Shown: positions 1 to 9,638 of the stretch, one piece after another
Layout of the letters: each line of letters starts with the position of its first letter
Numbering within the stretch: position 1 is the first letter of the stretch
NCBI RefSeq assembly: GCF_009674675.1
Contig: NZ_WKJC01000001.1
Coordinates: forward strand, 620,001-684,000
Length of the DNA: 64,000 bases
Reading direction: 5' to 3'
From: Kangiella sp. HZ709
Lineage (GTDB): Bacteria > Pseudomonadota > Gammaproteobacteria > Enterobacterales > Kangiellaceae
Made by a program: the position numbers and the translations under genes
The notes under the pieces: model-generated
Seen by the model: only the letters and a program-made list of their open reading frames with translations
Told to the model about the DNA's origin: nothing
The model's database searches: none

Positions 1-509
1 CTTGATAAAACTGTCACAGGAAGTTTTTGTGGATCAGTTGTCGCCAATAAGAAAATCACGTGCTCAGGAGGTTCTTCTAATGTCTTTAATAGCGCATTAA
101 ATGAGCTGTTAGAAAGCATGTGAACTTCATCGATTAAATAGACTTTATAGCGTCCTCTGGTAGGACGATATTGAACGTTATCCAATAACTCGCGAGTATC
201 ATCTACTTTAGTTCGCGATGCGGCATCAACTTCTATCAAGTCAACAAAACGACCTTCATCGATTTCTACGCAGGAACCACACTCACCACAAGGTGAAGCC
301 GTTAGGCCATGAGTTTCGCAGTTTAGACACTTAGCAAGGATACGGGCAATGGTGGTTTTACCAACCCCGCGGGTACCGGTAAATAAATAAGCATGGTGTA
401 AACGCTCAGTTTCAATGGCATTAATCAAGGCACGACTGACGTGTTCTTGACCTTGTAATTCTTTGAAATTTTTCGGTCGCCATTTACGAGCGAGCACTTG
501 GTAGCTCAT
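1..509 (-). CDS. dnaX: DNA polymerase III subunits tau/gamma, N-terminal part (cut by window start)
   Basis: About 169 codons of the clamp-loader ATPase that opens the beta clamp for the replicative polymerase. The translation starts [15 protein letters not shown], the family's hallmark N-terminus. It then shows the Walker A motif GTRGVGKTT near residue 45, the four-cysteine zinc-binding insert (C-x8-C-x2-C-x2-C pattern around residues 64-79) and the Walker B/DEVH sequence LIDEVHMLS near residue 125, followed by the sensor-1 region [16 protein letters not shown]. The ATG is at 507-509; no strong Shine-Dalgarno sequence is visible. The C-terminal part, where the tau/gamma frameshift site would lie, is outside the window. 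The SRP RNA gene lies just upstream on the same strand. Identification is very secure. Confidence 0.97.
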   Translation of the reverse strand, partial: MSYQVLARKWRPKNFKELQGQEHVSRALINAIETERLHHAYLFTGTRGVGKTTIARILAKCLNCETHGLTASPCGECGSCVEIDEGRFVDLIEVDAASRTKVDDTRELLDNVQYRPTRGRYKVYLIDEVHMLSNSSFNALLKTLEEPPEHVIFLLATTDPQKLPVTVLS

Positions 510-686
510 ATTTTATTCTTAGTAGCTAGGAGGAATTCAATGAGCAAACTTTACCATAATTAGACTGTGCTATGGAATAGCTTGAGCAAGGCTTTGTCCT
601 GCTTATATGAAATTATTTGGTTATTAAGCAGTCAAGAAGGGATGGTTGTTGAAACGAGAGAAATAATAGAGGTAATCTTAACTAAA

Positions 687-790
<104 letters not shown>

Positions 791-796
791 GCCGGC

Positions 797-826
797 ATTA
801 TCCAACAAAAGCGATTATTAAGTAAA
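797..826 (-). promoter_or_regulatory. Likely sigma-70 promoter of the SRP RNA gene
   Basis: On the minus strand a GATAAT -10 box (797-802) sits 7 bases before the G that starts the RNA hairpin. A TTTACT box (821-826) lies 18 bases further upstream. The -10 matches consensus at 5 of 6 positions and the -35 at 4 of 6. The spacing to the RNA end supports the assignment. Confidence 0.55.
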
Positions 827-842
827 GGCTTAATTAGATCTA

Positions 843-2402
843 TTAAGTAGATTTTTTAACAATCTCAATTTTCACTAAATCCGCATTCTCACAAGTAAGA
901 ATACCTTTGTTACTCACCAGTAATTTGCCTTCTTCAGTTTGAATAATCATATTCTTAGTCATCTTTAACTGCTCATGGGGAGTGAATAAAAAGTGTTGAT
1001 CATTATGATCTGGCCCTATCATTATCAACGAGCCTAGCTCCTTATTGCTAGACTGGACCATTCGCACCGGACCTTTGACATATTGTAAGCCTATGATATT
1101 ACTTGAATTTTTCGATTTGTGCCATCGACTCAAAGCAAACTGCCAAGCACCCCGCTGCCCGGGAAAATCCAGAGCTATCATCATTGGTGTTGAGTTGTTA
1201 ACTTTCAGACCTTTATGCTGATATTCCTCAATACAAGATCCCCCTTGGCTTTGGTTAACTGCTTGCCATACAGTAGGCAAACCTGATTGAGGACTTTTAA
1301 TAGCCGTTTCAAAACTCTCCGATGCTGGGTAGGCATTGAGCTTCAAATCACTAGTTATTAAGGCTTTTATATCATCAAAGCCCCATATAACTTTAGCCTC
1401 AACATCCACTGGGTAACGATCACTTGCTCTAGCGATATACTTAATTGAATAACGGTAAACCATCTGCAAGAGCTTTCCATGCATAACTTTGTTGTTAGGT
1501 GTTAAAAACTGATGATTTAAAGGTTTGCTAGCATTGAATATACTGAGCTCTTGCTTTATTTTCGAAGTAAAACCTAACATATTTAAGTATCGTGAGTTTT
1601 CATCGTGTTTATGATTCTCTTGAACTTGTTCTGGTCGATAAGCCTTTGCATAATTAAATGCAAAATAGCTGCTTTCGCTAGGGATAGTTTTATCTTTTGT
1701 TAGCTTTATTTCTGATACTAAATTATCTAAGTAGCAAAATGTATTCCAACTTTCTTCTCGATTTAACGTATAGGGCTCCATTGAAGCCATTAATGCTGTC
1801 CTACAAAATGAAGACTTTATGTTTCTTGATACTCTAATACTATTGATAGGATCATCCTTTACACTTATTTCCGTGAGTTTATTTACCTCTGAAAACTGGT
1901 AAAGTTGGAATAATTCTTGCCATAAATAGCTTGGTAGAGATTTATCCAATTGATAGTGTTCGAGTTTAAACAATGTTAGATAATGAAGGGCCAAGTTTAT
2001 TGCAAAAGCCAATTTTTTGGGTAGTCCAAAAACCCACTTATTATTGCTTTCTAATTTAACTACACACTGCTTAGTAGCATGTGTCATTTCTCTGGTAAGT
2101 TGATGCAGGTGAATATCGACATCTTTATTTATTAGAATTGCATCATCCGAATAATCTCTAATCATATTACTTATATTAGAATATTTATTATGCAATATTT
2201 TTATAATAATCAATGCATCAGACAGTGATAATTCACAACGATTCAGATCAAAGACAATTTTTGTAGTTTTTAATATTTCAGCCTTGATCGTTTGGGAGTC
2301 ACTGATTGTAAGAATCGATTTCAAACGTCCAGGTTCAGTTTCCGTGAGGAATTGTTGACCTTCTAATACTTCTGGGAAGCTTAAGTCTAACTTTATATTC
2401 AT
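843..2402 (-). CDS. Uncharacterised 519-residue protein, PilZ-like C-terminal region, paralogue of the gene at 20291-21865
   Basis: I do not recognise a named family. It shares a series of motifs in the same order with the 524-residue protein at 20291-21865: an N-terminal LSFPEVLEGQQFLTETEP (LTFPSFQSGQEFITETDP in the partner), a central LNRC, SYLWQEL/SYIWREL, SRYP..V..VWG, VNQSQGGSC/VNHSEGGIC and WQFALSRW..IGLQYVKG/WQLAISRW..IGLEYIHG. The C-terminal portion (about residues 375-450) has the rhythm of a PilZ-like or atypical PilZ beta-barrel (N-x-S-x-G-G, then W...SRW...IGL), so a role in cyclic-di-GMP sensing is possible but unproven. No signal peptide or membrane segment is visible. The sequence is more AT-rich than its paralogue and looks the more diverged copy. 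It stands alone, upstream of the SRP RNA gene and convergent with nothing. Confidence 0.6.
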   Translation of the reverse strand: MNIKLDLSFPEVLEGQQFLTETEPGRLKSILTISDSQTIKAEILKTTKIVFDLNRCELSLSDALIIIKILHNKYSNISNMIRDYSDDAILINKDVDIHLHQLTREMTHATKQCVVKLESNNKWVFGLPKKLAFAINLALHYLTLFKLEHYQLDKSLPSYLWQELFQLYQFSEVNKLTEISVKDDPINSIRVSRNIKSSFCRTALMASMEPYTLNREESWNTFCYLDNLVSEIKLTKDKTIPSESSYFAFNYAKAYRPEQVQENHKHDENSRYLNMLGFTSKIKQELSIFNASKPLNHQFLTPNNKVMHGKLLQMVYRYSIKYIARASDRYPVDVEAKVIWGFDDIKALITSDLKLNAYPASESFETAIKSPQSGLPTVWQAVNQSQGGSCIEEYQHKGLKVNNSTPMMIALDFPGQRGAWQFALSRWHKSKNSSNIIGLQYVKGPVRMVQSSNKELGSLIMIGPDHNDQHFLFTPHEQLKMTKNMIIQTEEGKLLVSNKGILTCENADLVKIEIVKKST

Positions 2403-2472
2403 GTTATGCGCTATATGGAATTATATTTCGATTTAAGTATATCTATTAATATCAACTTTGAAGGATTTGTTA

Positions 2473-3504
2473 TTATTGATTAGCAAAGTTGACCATACGA
2501 GTGAGTGGTGCCAAAGCCTTTTCACTCAAACCTTCATCTACAAAAATTTCATTTTCATTATTTTCAAAAACCTCCGATAGTAGCTGTAATCCATTCATTT
2601 TCATCCAAGGGCAATGGGCACAGCTTCGACAGGTCGCACCCTCTCCTGCCGTAGGAGCTATAATAAGCTCTTTATTAGGCGCTGCTTGTTGCATCTTAAA
2701 AAATATACCTTTATCAGTAGCAACAATCATTTGTTTTTGCGGTAATTCTTTAGCTGCTTTAATCAATTGAGAAGTTGAGCCAACCATATCGGCCAAATCA
2801 ACTACTTTTTGTGGTGATTCAGGATGGACTAGTACCGCGGCTTCCGGGTAAAGCGCTTTAGCCTTTTCTAACCCTTGGAATTTAAACTCATCATGCACAA
2901 TACAAGCGCCCTGCCACAATAACATATCGGCGCCGGTTTTATTTTGAATATAGCGCCCTAGATGTTTATCTGGTCCCCAAATGATTTTTTCACCTTTATC
3001 TTGTAAATACTCAATAACATCAACCGCAATACTGGAAGTCACTACCCAATCAGCCCTTGCTTTTACGGCAGCAGAAGTATTGGCGTAAACAACAACTGTA
3101 CGATCAGGATGCTGGTTGCAAAAGTCATCAAATAGTTCAATCGGACAGCCTAAATCAAGTGAACAGGTCGCCTCTAATGTTGGCATTAAAACACGCTTTG
3201 CTGGACCTAAAATTTTTGCTGTTTCGCCCATAAATTTCACACCGGCAATGATAATAGTATCAGCAGGATGATTGGCTCCAAATTTTGCCATTTCCAGCGA
3301 ATCACCAACAAAGCCACCTGTTTCTTCTGCCAAAGCTTGAATTTCGGGATCGGTATAATAGTGCGCAATTAAAACTGCATTATGCTTTTTTAGCAGAGCT
3401 ATTATTTTTTCCTGATAAGCAGATTTTTGTGACGGTGTTAGGACCTGTGGCGGTTTTGGAAAAGGTATATCTATATCAATAATTGGAACATTGGCTGTAT
3501 TCAT
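2473..3504 (-). CDS. nadA: Quinolinate synthase A
   Basis: A 343-residue [4Fe-4S] enzyme that condenses iminoaspartate with dihydroxyacetone phosphate to quinolinate in de novo NAD synthesis. Visible signatures are [19 protein letters not shown] near the N-terminus, [10 protein letters not shown], the cluster cysteine region [12 protein letters not shown] near residue 115, and the C-terminal [16 protein letters not shown]. Length and motif order are typical. It is monocistronic and divergent from the S9-like lipoprotein gene, with an 89-base AT-rich gap between them that must carry both promoters. Confidence 0.97.
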   Translation of the reverse strand: MNTANVPIIDIDIPFPKPPQVLTPSQKSAYQEKIIALLKKHNAVLIAHYYTDPEIQALAEETGGFVGDSLEMAKFGANHPADTIIIAGVKFMGETAKILGPAKRVLMPTLEATCSLDLGCPIELFDDFCNQHPDRTVVVYANTSAAVKARADWVVTSSIAVDVIEYLQDKGEKIIWGPDKHLGRYIQNKTGADMLLWQGACIVHDEFKFQGLEKAKALYPEAAVLVHPESPQKVVDLADMVGSTSQLIKAAKELPQKQMIVATDKGIFFKMQQAAPNKELIIAPTAGEGATCRSCAHCPWMKMNGLQLLSEVFENNENEIFVDEGLSEKALAPLTRMVNFANQ

Positions 3505-3593
3505 TTACAGGACTGGTACTTTATTAATAATCCTATGAGTATATTCTTATTCGCAAAAGTATAAAACAATTTTATTCTAACATTATGTAGCGT

Positions 3594-5720
3594 ATGATTA
3601 TTTCCAAGTTCAATCAAATATTGGAATCGACCAAGCTAGTGTCTAATAACTATTTCTCTGCATGCACTTATGCAGCCTTAGTTTTTCTATTAATAGCCTG
3701 CACAGAGGATAATGCCACATCTAATACTAGTGCTAACACTGCTGAGTCGGTCAAATACCCAGAAATCGATTATAGTTATCCGCTATTTGGGAAAACACTA
3801 AATAATAAATACCAATGGTTAGAAGATAACGACTCTGAAGCAACTCAAGAATGGTTGGAAATTCAAGAGCAAAATAACCTAGAATATTTTGATAGTAAAG
3901 AATTCCAGCAACTAAAAATCAAGCTAGCAGCAAAAACAAATGTTAGCTTTCCATTTGTTGCTAAGAAAAACTATTTCTATTACTTAATCCGCCTAAATAG
4001 AGTGAGCAATAAAAATAGCTGGCAATTCAGTTTATATAATAAAATTACTCATGAGTTAAGCAATACGGATTTAGACATTCCGCAAGATAAAGAAATCGTC
4101 GCTATGTCGCTATCAAATTCTGGTAGGTTTGTTGGTATTCTAGAAAGCCAAGCAAAGAATTTTCAATGGCGACTATTTGATACTTTTACCAACAGCTTCC
4201 GCTCTATCTCGCTTCCAGTTACCAGTGATAAAACTCAATTATCTTGGGTTGATGATACTCAATTCATTTTCACTTCCAATAACAGCATCTTGAGGGCGGA
4301 TGTTTTTGGGGTTAATCAGAAAACTTTGTTTAATCTTGAAGAGCATTTAAAGGAAACGGAACTAATAACGCAGTGGAAAGCATTAGATGCCACTTTGATT
4401 TTTGGTAATACACAACTCTTTGTTTCGTCTGAGAACTTAAGCTCAAGTGAGAAAAGATTCTGGGTCATCAATGGACTAGGTAAATCTGCGGAAACCTCTG
4501 CAATTCTATTTTCTTCTAAAGCAGAACTTGAGCTTGTAGGTTCAAGTGATAATAACCTTTATTTTCTGACTGATTTAGCGGCATCACGCAACAGAATTAT
4601 TAGTATCGATTTAAACAAACCGCAAAGACGCTATTGGAAAGAAGTTATAGCTCAAACCAGTGGCGTCTTAATTGATGCTCGCTATTTAGGCAATCAATGG
4701 CTCCTGCTTTACCGAGACAACGGACAAAGTGAGTTGTTTTTATCCAAACAGTACGGCAAAAATAAAGTTCAAATCGGCAGTACGCCACCTTACTCAGAGA
4801 TTCATTTTACAAAATCTAACTTAAGCAATGTAAAAGGTAAGGCTCTGTTAAGTGAAAAGCCATTATTGACTATTGAAGCACTGAATCAAGCTGCTAGACC
4901 AATAGAGATCAAAGATAATAATTTGACACCCATTTTTAGTAATGGTGATTTTTCCGATAACTTTAAGAGTAATCTTGCGGATTATGCGCACCAACTTAGT
5001 TTCTATCGTAGTGAAGATTCCAGTAGGATACCTATAAGCTTGTTAGCAAAAGAAAGCATAGCAAAGGATAAGCCAGTTTTATTAATTGCCAATCAAGGTT
5101 TTGGTATGCTGGATGATTACCATTACTCAGCCTTTCTGGAAGCATTTTTAGCCTATGGAGGCACTCTTGCAATTGCCCATATACGCAGTGGCGGGACTTA
5201 TGGAAAAAATTGGCACAAATCGGCAACTGGAAATAAGAAGAATAAAGCTATAGAAGATTTACTTGCGGCGCAAAACTGGCTATTAGATAAGAACTATACA
5301 TCAAGTGGTCGGTTAGCAGTTCTGGGGGACCATTACAATAGTTCTATCATCGCGCAAGCAATCAATAATCGTGAGTCTAAGTTTTCTGCCGCTCTATTGA
5401 TAGATGGTTACTTTAATTTAGTAGAATACTCACAAACTAAGCCGCTGCAAAAGACTTGGCAAGATGAATACGGAGAAGTGAGCAATAAAAACTCTTTGGA
5501 TCAACTGTTAACAATAGACCCTTTTTCTAATATTAACAACAAAGCTTACCCTGCATTATTTGTATTTAGCCAAAGCCATCTAAACGACAATATGCAATAC
5601 TTGGCAAAAATCCAAAACCATACTAAGAATAACTTGCCTTTAATTTTTTCTACCAACCATGTGGAGCTATTGCCTGAAGCTTTATACTTCTTGAAGAATC
5701 AATTAAAAATAAAGCCTTAG
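3594..5720 (+). CDS. S9 prolyl-oligopeptidase-like lipoprotein, probably catalytically inactive
   Basis: 708 residues. A hydrophobic stretch ends in the lipobox LLIAC with Cys36, so the protein should be exported and lipid-anchored. Residues about 50-130 resemble the S9A N-terminus (YPLFGKTLNNKYQWLEDNDSE). The middle is a beta-propeller-like region, and the C-terminal third carries the alpha/beta-hydrolase domain with AIAHIRSGGTYGKNWHKSATG near residue 530, as in oligopeptidase B. Where the family has the nucleophile elbow G-G-S-A-G-G, this protein reads LAVLGDHYNSSIIAQAINN, so His580 stands in place of the catalytic Ser by an ungapped hand alignment. Candidate Asp665 (HLNDNMQY) and His689 (NHVELL) are still present. 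It may be a binding protein rather than a peptidase. The start is the only in-frame ATG before the export signal. Confidence 0.8.
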   Translation: MIISKFNQILESTKLVSNNYFSACTYAALVFLLIACTEDNATSNTSANTAESVKYPEIDYSYPLFGKTLNNKYQWLEDNDSEATQEWLEIQEQNNLEYFDSKEFQQLKIKLAAKTNVSFPFVAKKNYFYYLIRLNRVSNKNSWQFSLYNKITHELSNTDLDIPQDKEIVAMSLSNSGRFVGILESQAKNFQWRLFDTFTNSFRSISLPVTSDKTQLSWVDDTQFIFTSNNSILRADVFGVNQKTLFNLEEHLKETELITQWKALDATLIFGNTQLFVSSENLSSSEKRFWVINGLGKSAETSAILFSSKAELELVGSSDNNLYFLTDLAASRNRIISIDLNKPQRRYWKEVIAQTSGVLIDARYLGNQWLLLYRDNGQSELFLSKQYGKNKVQIGSTPPYSEIHFTKSNLSNVKGKALLSEKPLLTIEALNQAARPIEIKDNNLTPIFSNGDFSDNFKSNLADYAHQLSFYRSEDSSRIPISLLAKESIAKDKPVLLIANQGFGMLDDYHYSAFLEAFLAYGGTLAIAHIRSGGTYGKNWHKSATGNKKNKAIEDLLAAQNWLLDKNYTSSGRLAVLGDHYNSSIIAQAINNRESKFSAALLIDGYFNLVEYSQTKPLQKTWQDEYGEVSNKNSLDQLLTIDPFSNINNKAYPALFVFSQSHLNDNMQYLAKIQNHTKNNLPLIFSTNHVELLPEALYFLKNQLKIKP

Positions 5721-5724
5721 ATTT

Positions 5725-7056
5725 TTACATCAACTCTGAAAGAAAAGCCTCTTTGCTGACTTGATTTGGTGCAAAAACTTTCTCCTCACAAATAATTCCC
5801 TCTTGACTTAATTGCGCTAATATTGGCTCGTAAATATCTTTAGTTACAGGCAGTTGCAAACCTTGGCGACTATATAGACCATCTAACATCAGTTGGCTAG
5901 CAATAGCAACTGGATAGCCTACCGTTTTTGACATCGCTGAATATCCTGAAGCATCACCCTCTGTCCTTAAGGTTGAGCTAATATAATATTCTTCACCTGA
6001 CTCTTTTTCTATGACAAATTTATGCTGCAGGATCACCATATCGCTTTCATTATCTAAATACTGCAATTTCTCAACTAGCAACTCACAGAAAACATCCATT
6101 GGAGTTGTTTTTACTGTGATCACCTTGTCAGAAAAACAGTCAAGCCATTCAAGTGCCGCAAAAGCTTTTTGACTAATTGATTTTTGCAAACTCTCTATAG
6201 AAGCACCATCATTAATAGTTACTAAAAAATCACTCCACGATTGCTCTCGTACTTCAATAATATTTAAAGAAAGCAATCCAAGTTTATGTGCAGCTTGAAT
6301 AATTTCACTAAAACCTTGATACCTTAAAGTTCCTCTTAAAATGGTTTTTGCTTCTTCGATGCCATAAACCTGTTTGTAACTTACTGACTCACGATTTGGG
6401 TAACCTTCTAGTTCTAGACCCGCAATGCTTAAAGGTTTAGTCCAACTCATCAGCTTATCTGAAGAAATAGTAATTGGATTGTTATTGTTTAAATATTTAG
6501 CTTCATTTAACAAAGCCATTAAAACACCTCGAGGTGCCCAAGAAAATTTATAGCCTAATGGATTATTATTAGACTCAGGCGCCGGAAGACCGCCACACCA
6601 TGAAACAAAGCTAGAAATGTTTTCACCTTTGTTATGGGCCTGGTCGATGATTTGCATTGCGGATAAGTGATCGATGCCAGGATCTAAGCCTATTTCGTTC
6701 AAAACAGTTATACCGGCTTCTTTAATATCCTTGGCAAGATTCTTCATCTCTTCTGATTCATAACTTGCAGTAATCATATTAACTTGAGCCTGAATAGCAG
6801 CCTTTGCAATAGTTGGATGAAAAGGTGCAGGCACTAAGCTCACTACTAAATCAAAGCCATCTAGAGCTTCTTGCACTAGAGATTGATTAGACACATCCAG
6901 CTGAATTGATTTAACAGAATTAAAATTTCTGGCCAATTCTTCCGCTTCTGACAATAAATAGCTCGCTACGGTAATATCATTTTCCGCGCGTCGTTTTAGA
7001 AATTCAACTAATGGTCCTGCAACAAAACCAGCACCTAATACTAAAATTTTCTTCAT
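5725..7056 (-). CDS. Saccharopine dehydrogenase family protein (Lys9-like)
   Basis: 443 residues with an N-terminal Rossmann fold KILVLGAGFVAGPLVEFL, then SLVPAPFHPTIAKAAI and the glutamate-forming saccharopine dehydrogenase signature NEIGLDPGIDHLSAM near residue 121, followed by WCGGLPAPESNNNPLGYKF. The C-terminal catalytic part contains GDASGYSAMSKTVGYP. Such enzymes interconvert saccharopine and aminoadipate semialdehyde plus glutamate. In bacteria they usually serve lysine degradation or related metabolism. Ten bases separate it from the upstream carboxypeptidase gene, so the two are probably co-transcribed. Precise substrate is inferred from family only. Confidence 0.88.
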   Translation of the reverse strand: MKKILVLGAGFVAGPLVEFLKRRAENDITVASYLLSEAEELARNFNSVKSIQLDVSNQSLVQEALDGFDLVVSLVPAPFHPTIAKAAIQAQVNMITASYESEEMKNLAKDIKEAGITVLNEIGLDPGIDHLSAMQIIDQAHNKGENISSFVSWCGGLPAPESNNNPLGYKFSWAPRGVLMALLNEAKYLNNNNPITISSDKLMSWTKPLSIAGLELEGYPNRESVSYKQVYGIEEAKTILRGTLRYQGFSEIIQAAHKLGLLSLNIIEVREQSWSDFLVTINDGASIESLQKSISQKAFAALEWLDCFSDKVITVKTTPMDVFCELLVEKLQYLDNESDMVILQHKFVIEKESGEEYYISSTLRTEGDASGYSAMSKTVGYPVAIASQLMLDGLYSRQGLQLPVTKDIYEPILAQLSQEGIICEEKVFAPNQVSKEAFLSELM

Positions 7057-7066
7057 AATAAATTCT

Positions 7067-8176
7067 TTAATTTAAAGTTTGGTAAAGTGCCGCTAATAAT
7101 GAGCCTCCAAGCATATAACTGCGTGATGGAGACCAACCTGTTTCTTTGTTCGGCAAATTAGCATTATCTTTAAATGGCATTTCTAAAGTTAAAGCTAAAC
7201 AGTCAAAGTTCTCACCTACCCAATTACTGGCAATGGTTAAATTGGATTGACCAGGCTCGTCTTTAGGATAGCCAAACTCTGTCTGGAAATCAGGGTTTAT
7301 AGCTTTTAGGTTATCTGAGAAACTCGTTTCTAAGTGTTTGATTGTCTCTGTATAACTAGGGTTGCCCTCGCTTCCTGCCACAAAAACATAGGGCAAGCCT
7401 TCATCTCCATGTAAATCCAAATAAGCTTCCACACCTGTTTTTTGCATCATTCCACGAACATAAAAAACTTCAGGGCTTTTCTCTTTAGACGGCTCTTGCC
7501 ATTCTCGATTGAGGTTTGCTCCAGCAAAATTAGAACGTAAATTGCCATGCACAGAACCATCAGGGTTCATATTTGGAATAATATAGAAGCAATAAGACCT
7601 CAGCAGTTTTTGTGCTATCGCATTATCTTCATCAAGCAATTGCTCAATCATGCCTTCTGCGCACCATTCTGCCATAGTTTCACCAGGGTGTTGACGGGCA
7701 GTAATCCAAATTGGCTTCTTTGCTGAGTCACCTATTAATAGCAAGTCAATATTCCGACCTTCAACGGTTTCACCTAACACTAGATGTGAGCAATTAGCTT
7801 CACATTGTGCTGAGTGAATCAGTTTTTGATGACGTTGATAGCTATAAGGAGCAAAATAAGCAAAATAAACACTATTAGTTTCAAACTTATGAGAAAAAAC
7901 TAACTGTTTATTTTCGTAGTTAGTTTCTACACGAAACCAATAATCACCGTCGTAAGAAGCTGCTACTTGGTAATTTTCCCAGCCTTTTTCATAGGAGCAA
8001 TCAGCAGCATTTAAAATCGAAAATCTAATATCACTACCTACTTCAGCATTAGCATTAAAATGAAACCACTGCTTAAATTCTGAGTTTGTATCATCGCGAA
8101 TTTCTAGCTGAACTGAATTTTCCTGAATGGATTTAACTATTATATTTCCACTATCAAAGTTTTGATTAATGTGCAT
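7067..8176 (-). CDS. M14-family zinc carboxypeptidase, cytosolic carboxypeptidase (CCP/AGBL-like) type
   Basis: 369 residues. The N-terminal 120 residues form a beta-rich domain ending in YFAYFAPYSYQRHQKLI, typical of CCP-type enzymes. The catalytic domain shows the zinc ligands in ARQHPGETMAEW (His and Glu, near residue 165) and YLDLHGDEG (His), the substrate-binding PNMNPDGSVHGNLRSNFAGANLNREW, and the catalytic glutamate in LALTLEMPF. No signal peptide is present, so it acts in the cytoplasm. It lies 10 bases upstream of a saccharopine dehydrogenase gene in the same direction. The physiological substrate in bacteria is not known to me. Confidence 0.9.
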   Translation of the reverse strand: MHINQNFDSGNIIVKSIQENSVQLEIRDDTNSEFKQWFHFNANAEVGSDIRFSILNAADCSYEKGWENYQVAASYDGDYWFRVETNYENKQLVFSHKFETNSVYFAYFAPYSYQRHQKLIHSAQCEANCSHLVLGETVEGRNIDLLLIGDSAKKPIWITARQHPGETMAEWCAEGMIEQLLDEDNAIAQKLLRSYCFYIIPNMNPDGSVHGNLRSNFAGANLNREWQEPSKEKSPEVFYVRGMMQKTGVEAYLDLHGDEGLPYVFVAGSEGNPSYTETIKHLETSFSDNLKAINPDFQTEFGYPKDEPGQSNLTIASNWVGENFDCLALTLEMPFKDNANLPNKETGWSPSRSYMLGGSLLAALYQTLN

Positions 8177-8201
8177 TTGAATTTTCTCTTTTTAATAAAC
8201 T

Positions 8202-8223
8202 AAAGGGGCTAATTAGCCCCTTT
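8202..8223 (-). terminator. Palindromic terminator between the TonB-like gene and the carboxypeptidase gene
   Basis: AAAGGGGCTAATTAGCCCCTTT is a perfect 22-base inverted repeat located 19 bases past the stop codon of the upstream TonB-like gene. On the minus strand it is followed by a T-rich stretch (TAGTTTATT), consistent with an intrinsic terminator of moderate strength. Confidence 0.6.
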
Positions 8224-8242
8224 GTAATAATGGTATGCTCTG

Positions 8243-9484
8243 TTAGGTGCTTGGAGCTGGAATATCAATAGAAAGTACTGTGCTGAAAGTTTCATCTTCT
8301 AGCTCTGACGGCATAGCTGGAAATGGTACCGAATCAAACAAAGCTTTTTGAACCGCCTCATCCAATATTTTCTCACCAGAAGAACGAGTAACGCCGCCGC
8401 TAACCAAATCGCCATCGCGATCAACTTCTATATTAATCTCCACAACTCCGTGCGTACGACCTTTTTTAGGGCGGCTAAATACGGAGTTTCCATAACGCTT
8501 CATTAAAGCTCTTATAGGATACTCAAACTGAGGAGTGTAGTGTCTTTTTATTGCATTCGTATAACTAGTTTTGATTGCTGCTATCTCTTCAGGAGAAGGA
8601 CCCGCTGGAATTTCGACTACGGGAGGTTTGTTTGCCGCTTCTTCAGCGATTCTAGCCTCCTCAGCTAACCTTTGTTTTTCTTTCTCGGCTTCTTGCGCCT
8701 TGGCTTGTGCTGCCAATTGAGATTGTTTTTCTTCTTCTTTGGCAAGTTCTACTTGGCGTTGACGCGCTTCTTCTGCAGCTTTTTCTTGGGCTATTTTACG
8801 TTCTTCAGCTAATCGAGCCTCTTCTTCCTTTTGTTGTTGCAAAGCAATCTGCTCTTGCAACTTTTTATCAAATGCTGCGATTCTGGCTTCTGTAGGCTGT
8901 ATAGCTTGGTAACGAGTAAGAAGTGTATCAAAGTTAGTTTGTCCTAAGATCGCTTCTTTAAATTCATTTGACGGCGGTAAATCACCCACCCAACTCTTTA
9001 ACACCATATTGAATAAGTCAGGAGATAAGTTTGCATTTACCGAACCATTAATGGTTACTCGAGTAGCTTGTCCTGGAACAAAATCAATCGCTATCACATC
9101 ATTTGCTTCTAAGTTTTGGCCCATTACATTGGCAAAATCTCGAACTTGCTTAGCCAAAGCTAAAACTTCACTCGGTTGGTTATTACTTCTTATACGCTCA
9201 ACCCAAAACCTTTTTAAACGTCTGCCAGATAAAGTATCTGCCAAAACTTTCATTTCCATACGTTTAGGGCTAACATCGGTCAATATAGATTGGGAGTCTG
9301 TGCTTTTTTCACTCAGATATAGAGCATTAATAAACCAATCACTGCGCAGCTCGCTTTGAATAGCAATGCCATTAAGTTGCAATGTCACTGAGCCTACGGT
9401 GATAGTTGCAGCTGAATGAAGTGACGATGGTAGCAGTGCCAAAAACAAAAAAACCGATAAGCTAAAAGATAATATTTTATTCAT
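8243..9484 (-). CDS. Exported fusion of a chalcone-isomerase-like domain, a charged coiled coil and a TonB C-terminal domain
   Basis: 413 residues. A clear signal peptide (residues 1-25, LFLALLPSSLHSA) precedes a chalcone-isomerase-like domain at about 28-180 (VGSVTLQLNGIAIQSELR..FINALYLSEKS..MEMKVLADTLSGRRLKRFW). Residues about 195-290 are an A/E/K/Q-rich coiled coil like those of TolA and TonB-type spacers. The end (about 325-413) is a TonB C-terminal fold: HGVVEINIEVDRDGDLVSG, SSGEKILDEAVQKAL, VPFPAMP. Unlike classical TonB there is no ExbB/ExbD gene nearby, and the N-terminus looks cleavable rather than a permanent anchor. It may act as a periplasmic structural or linking protein rather than an energy transducer. 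It is divergent from the response regulator gene. Confidence 0.82.
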   Translation of the reverse strand: MNKILSFSLSVFLFLALLPSSLHSAATITVGSVTLQLNGIAIQSELRSDWFINALYLSEKSTDSQSILTDVSPKRMEMKVLADTLSGRRLKRFWVERIRSNNQPSEVLALAKQVRDFANVMGQNLEANDVIAIDFVPGQATRVTINGSVNANLSPDLFNMVLKSWVGDLPPSNEFKEAILGQTNFDTLLTRYQAIQPTEARIAAFDKKLQEQIALQQQKEEEARLAEERKIAQEKAAEEARQRQVELAKEEEKQSQLAAQAKAQEAEKEKQRLAEEARIAEEAANKPPVVEIPAGPSPEEIAAIKTSYTNAIKRHYTPQFEYPIRALMKRYGNSVFSRPKKGRTHGVVEINIEVDRDGDLVSGGVTRSSGEKILDEAVQKALFDSVPFPAMPSELEDETFSTVLSIDIPAPST

Positions 9485-9638
9485 TATGTAATTAATTGAG
9501 TATTTCTATTAAGGTTATATAAATTTGCATAACTCATTTTAAGGTCTATACCTTTAATTGCAAGTAATATATCATCAGCTTCAAGCTACTGTTTTTAATA
9601 GCTTTTAAATGTACATTAAACTTTAAAAATATAAGAAT

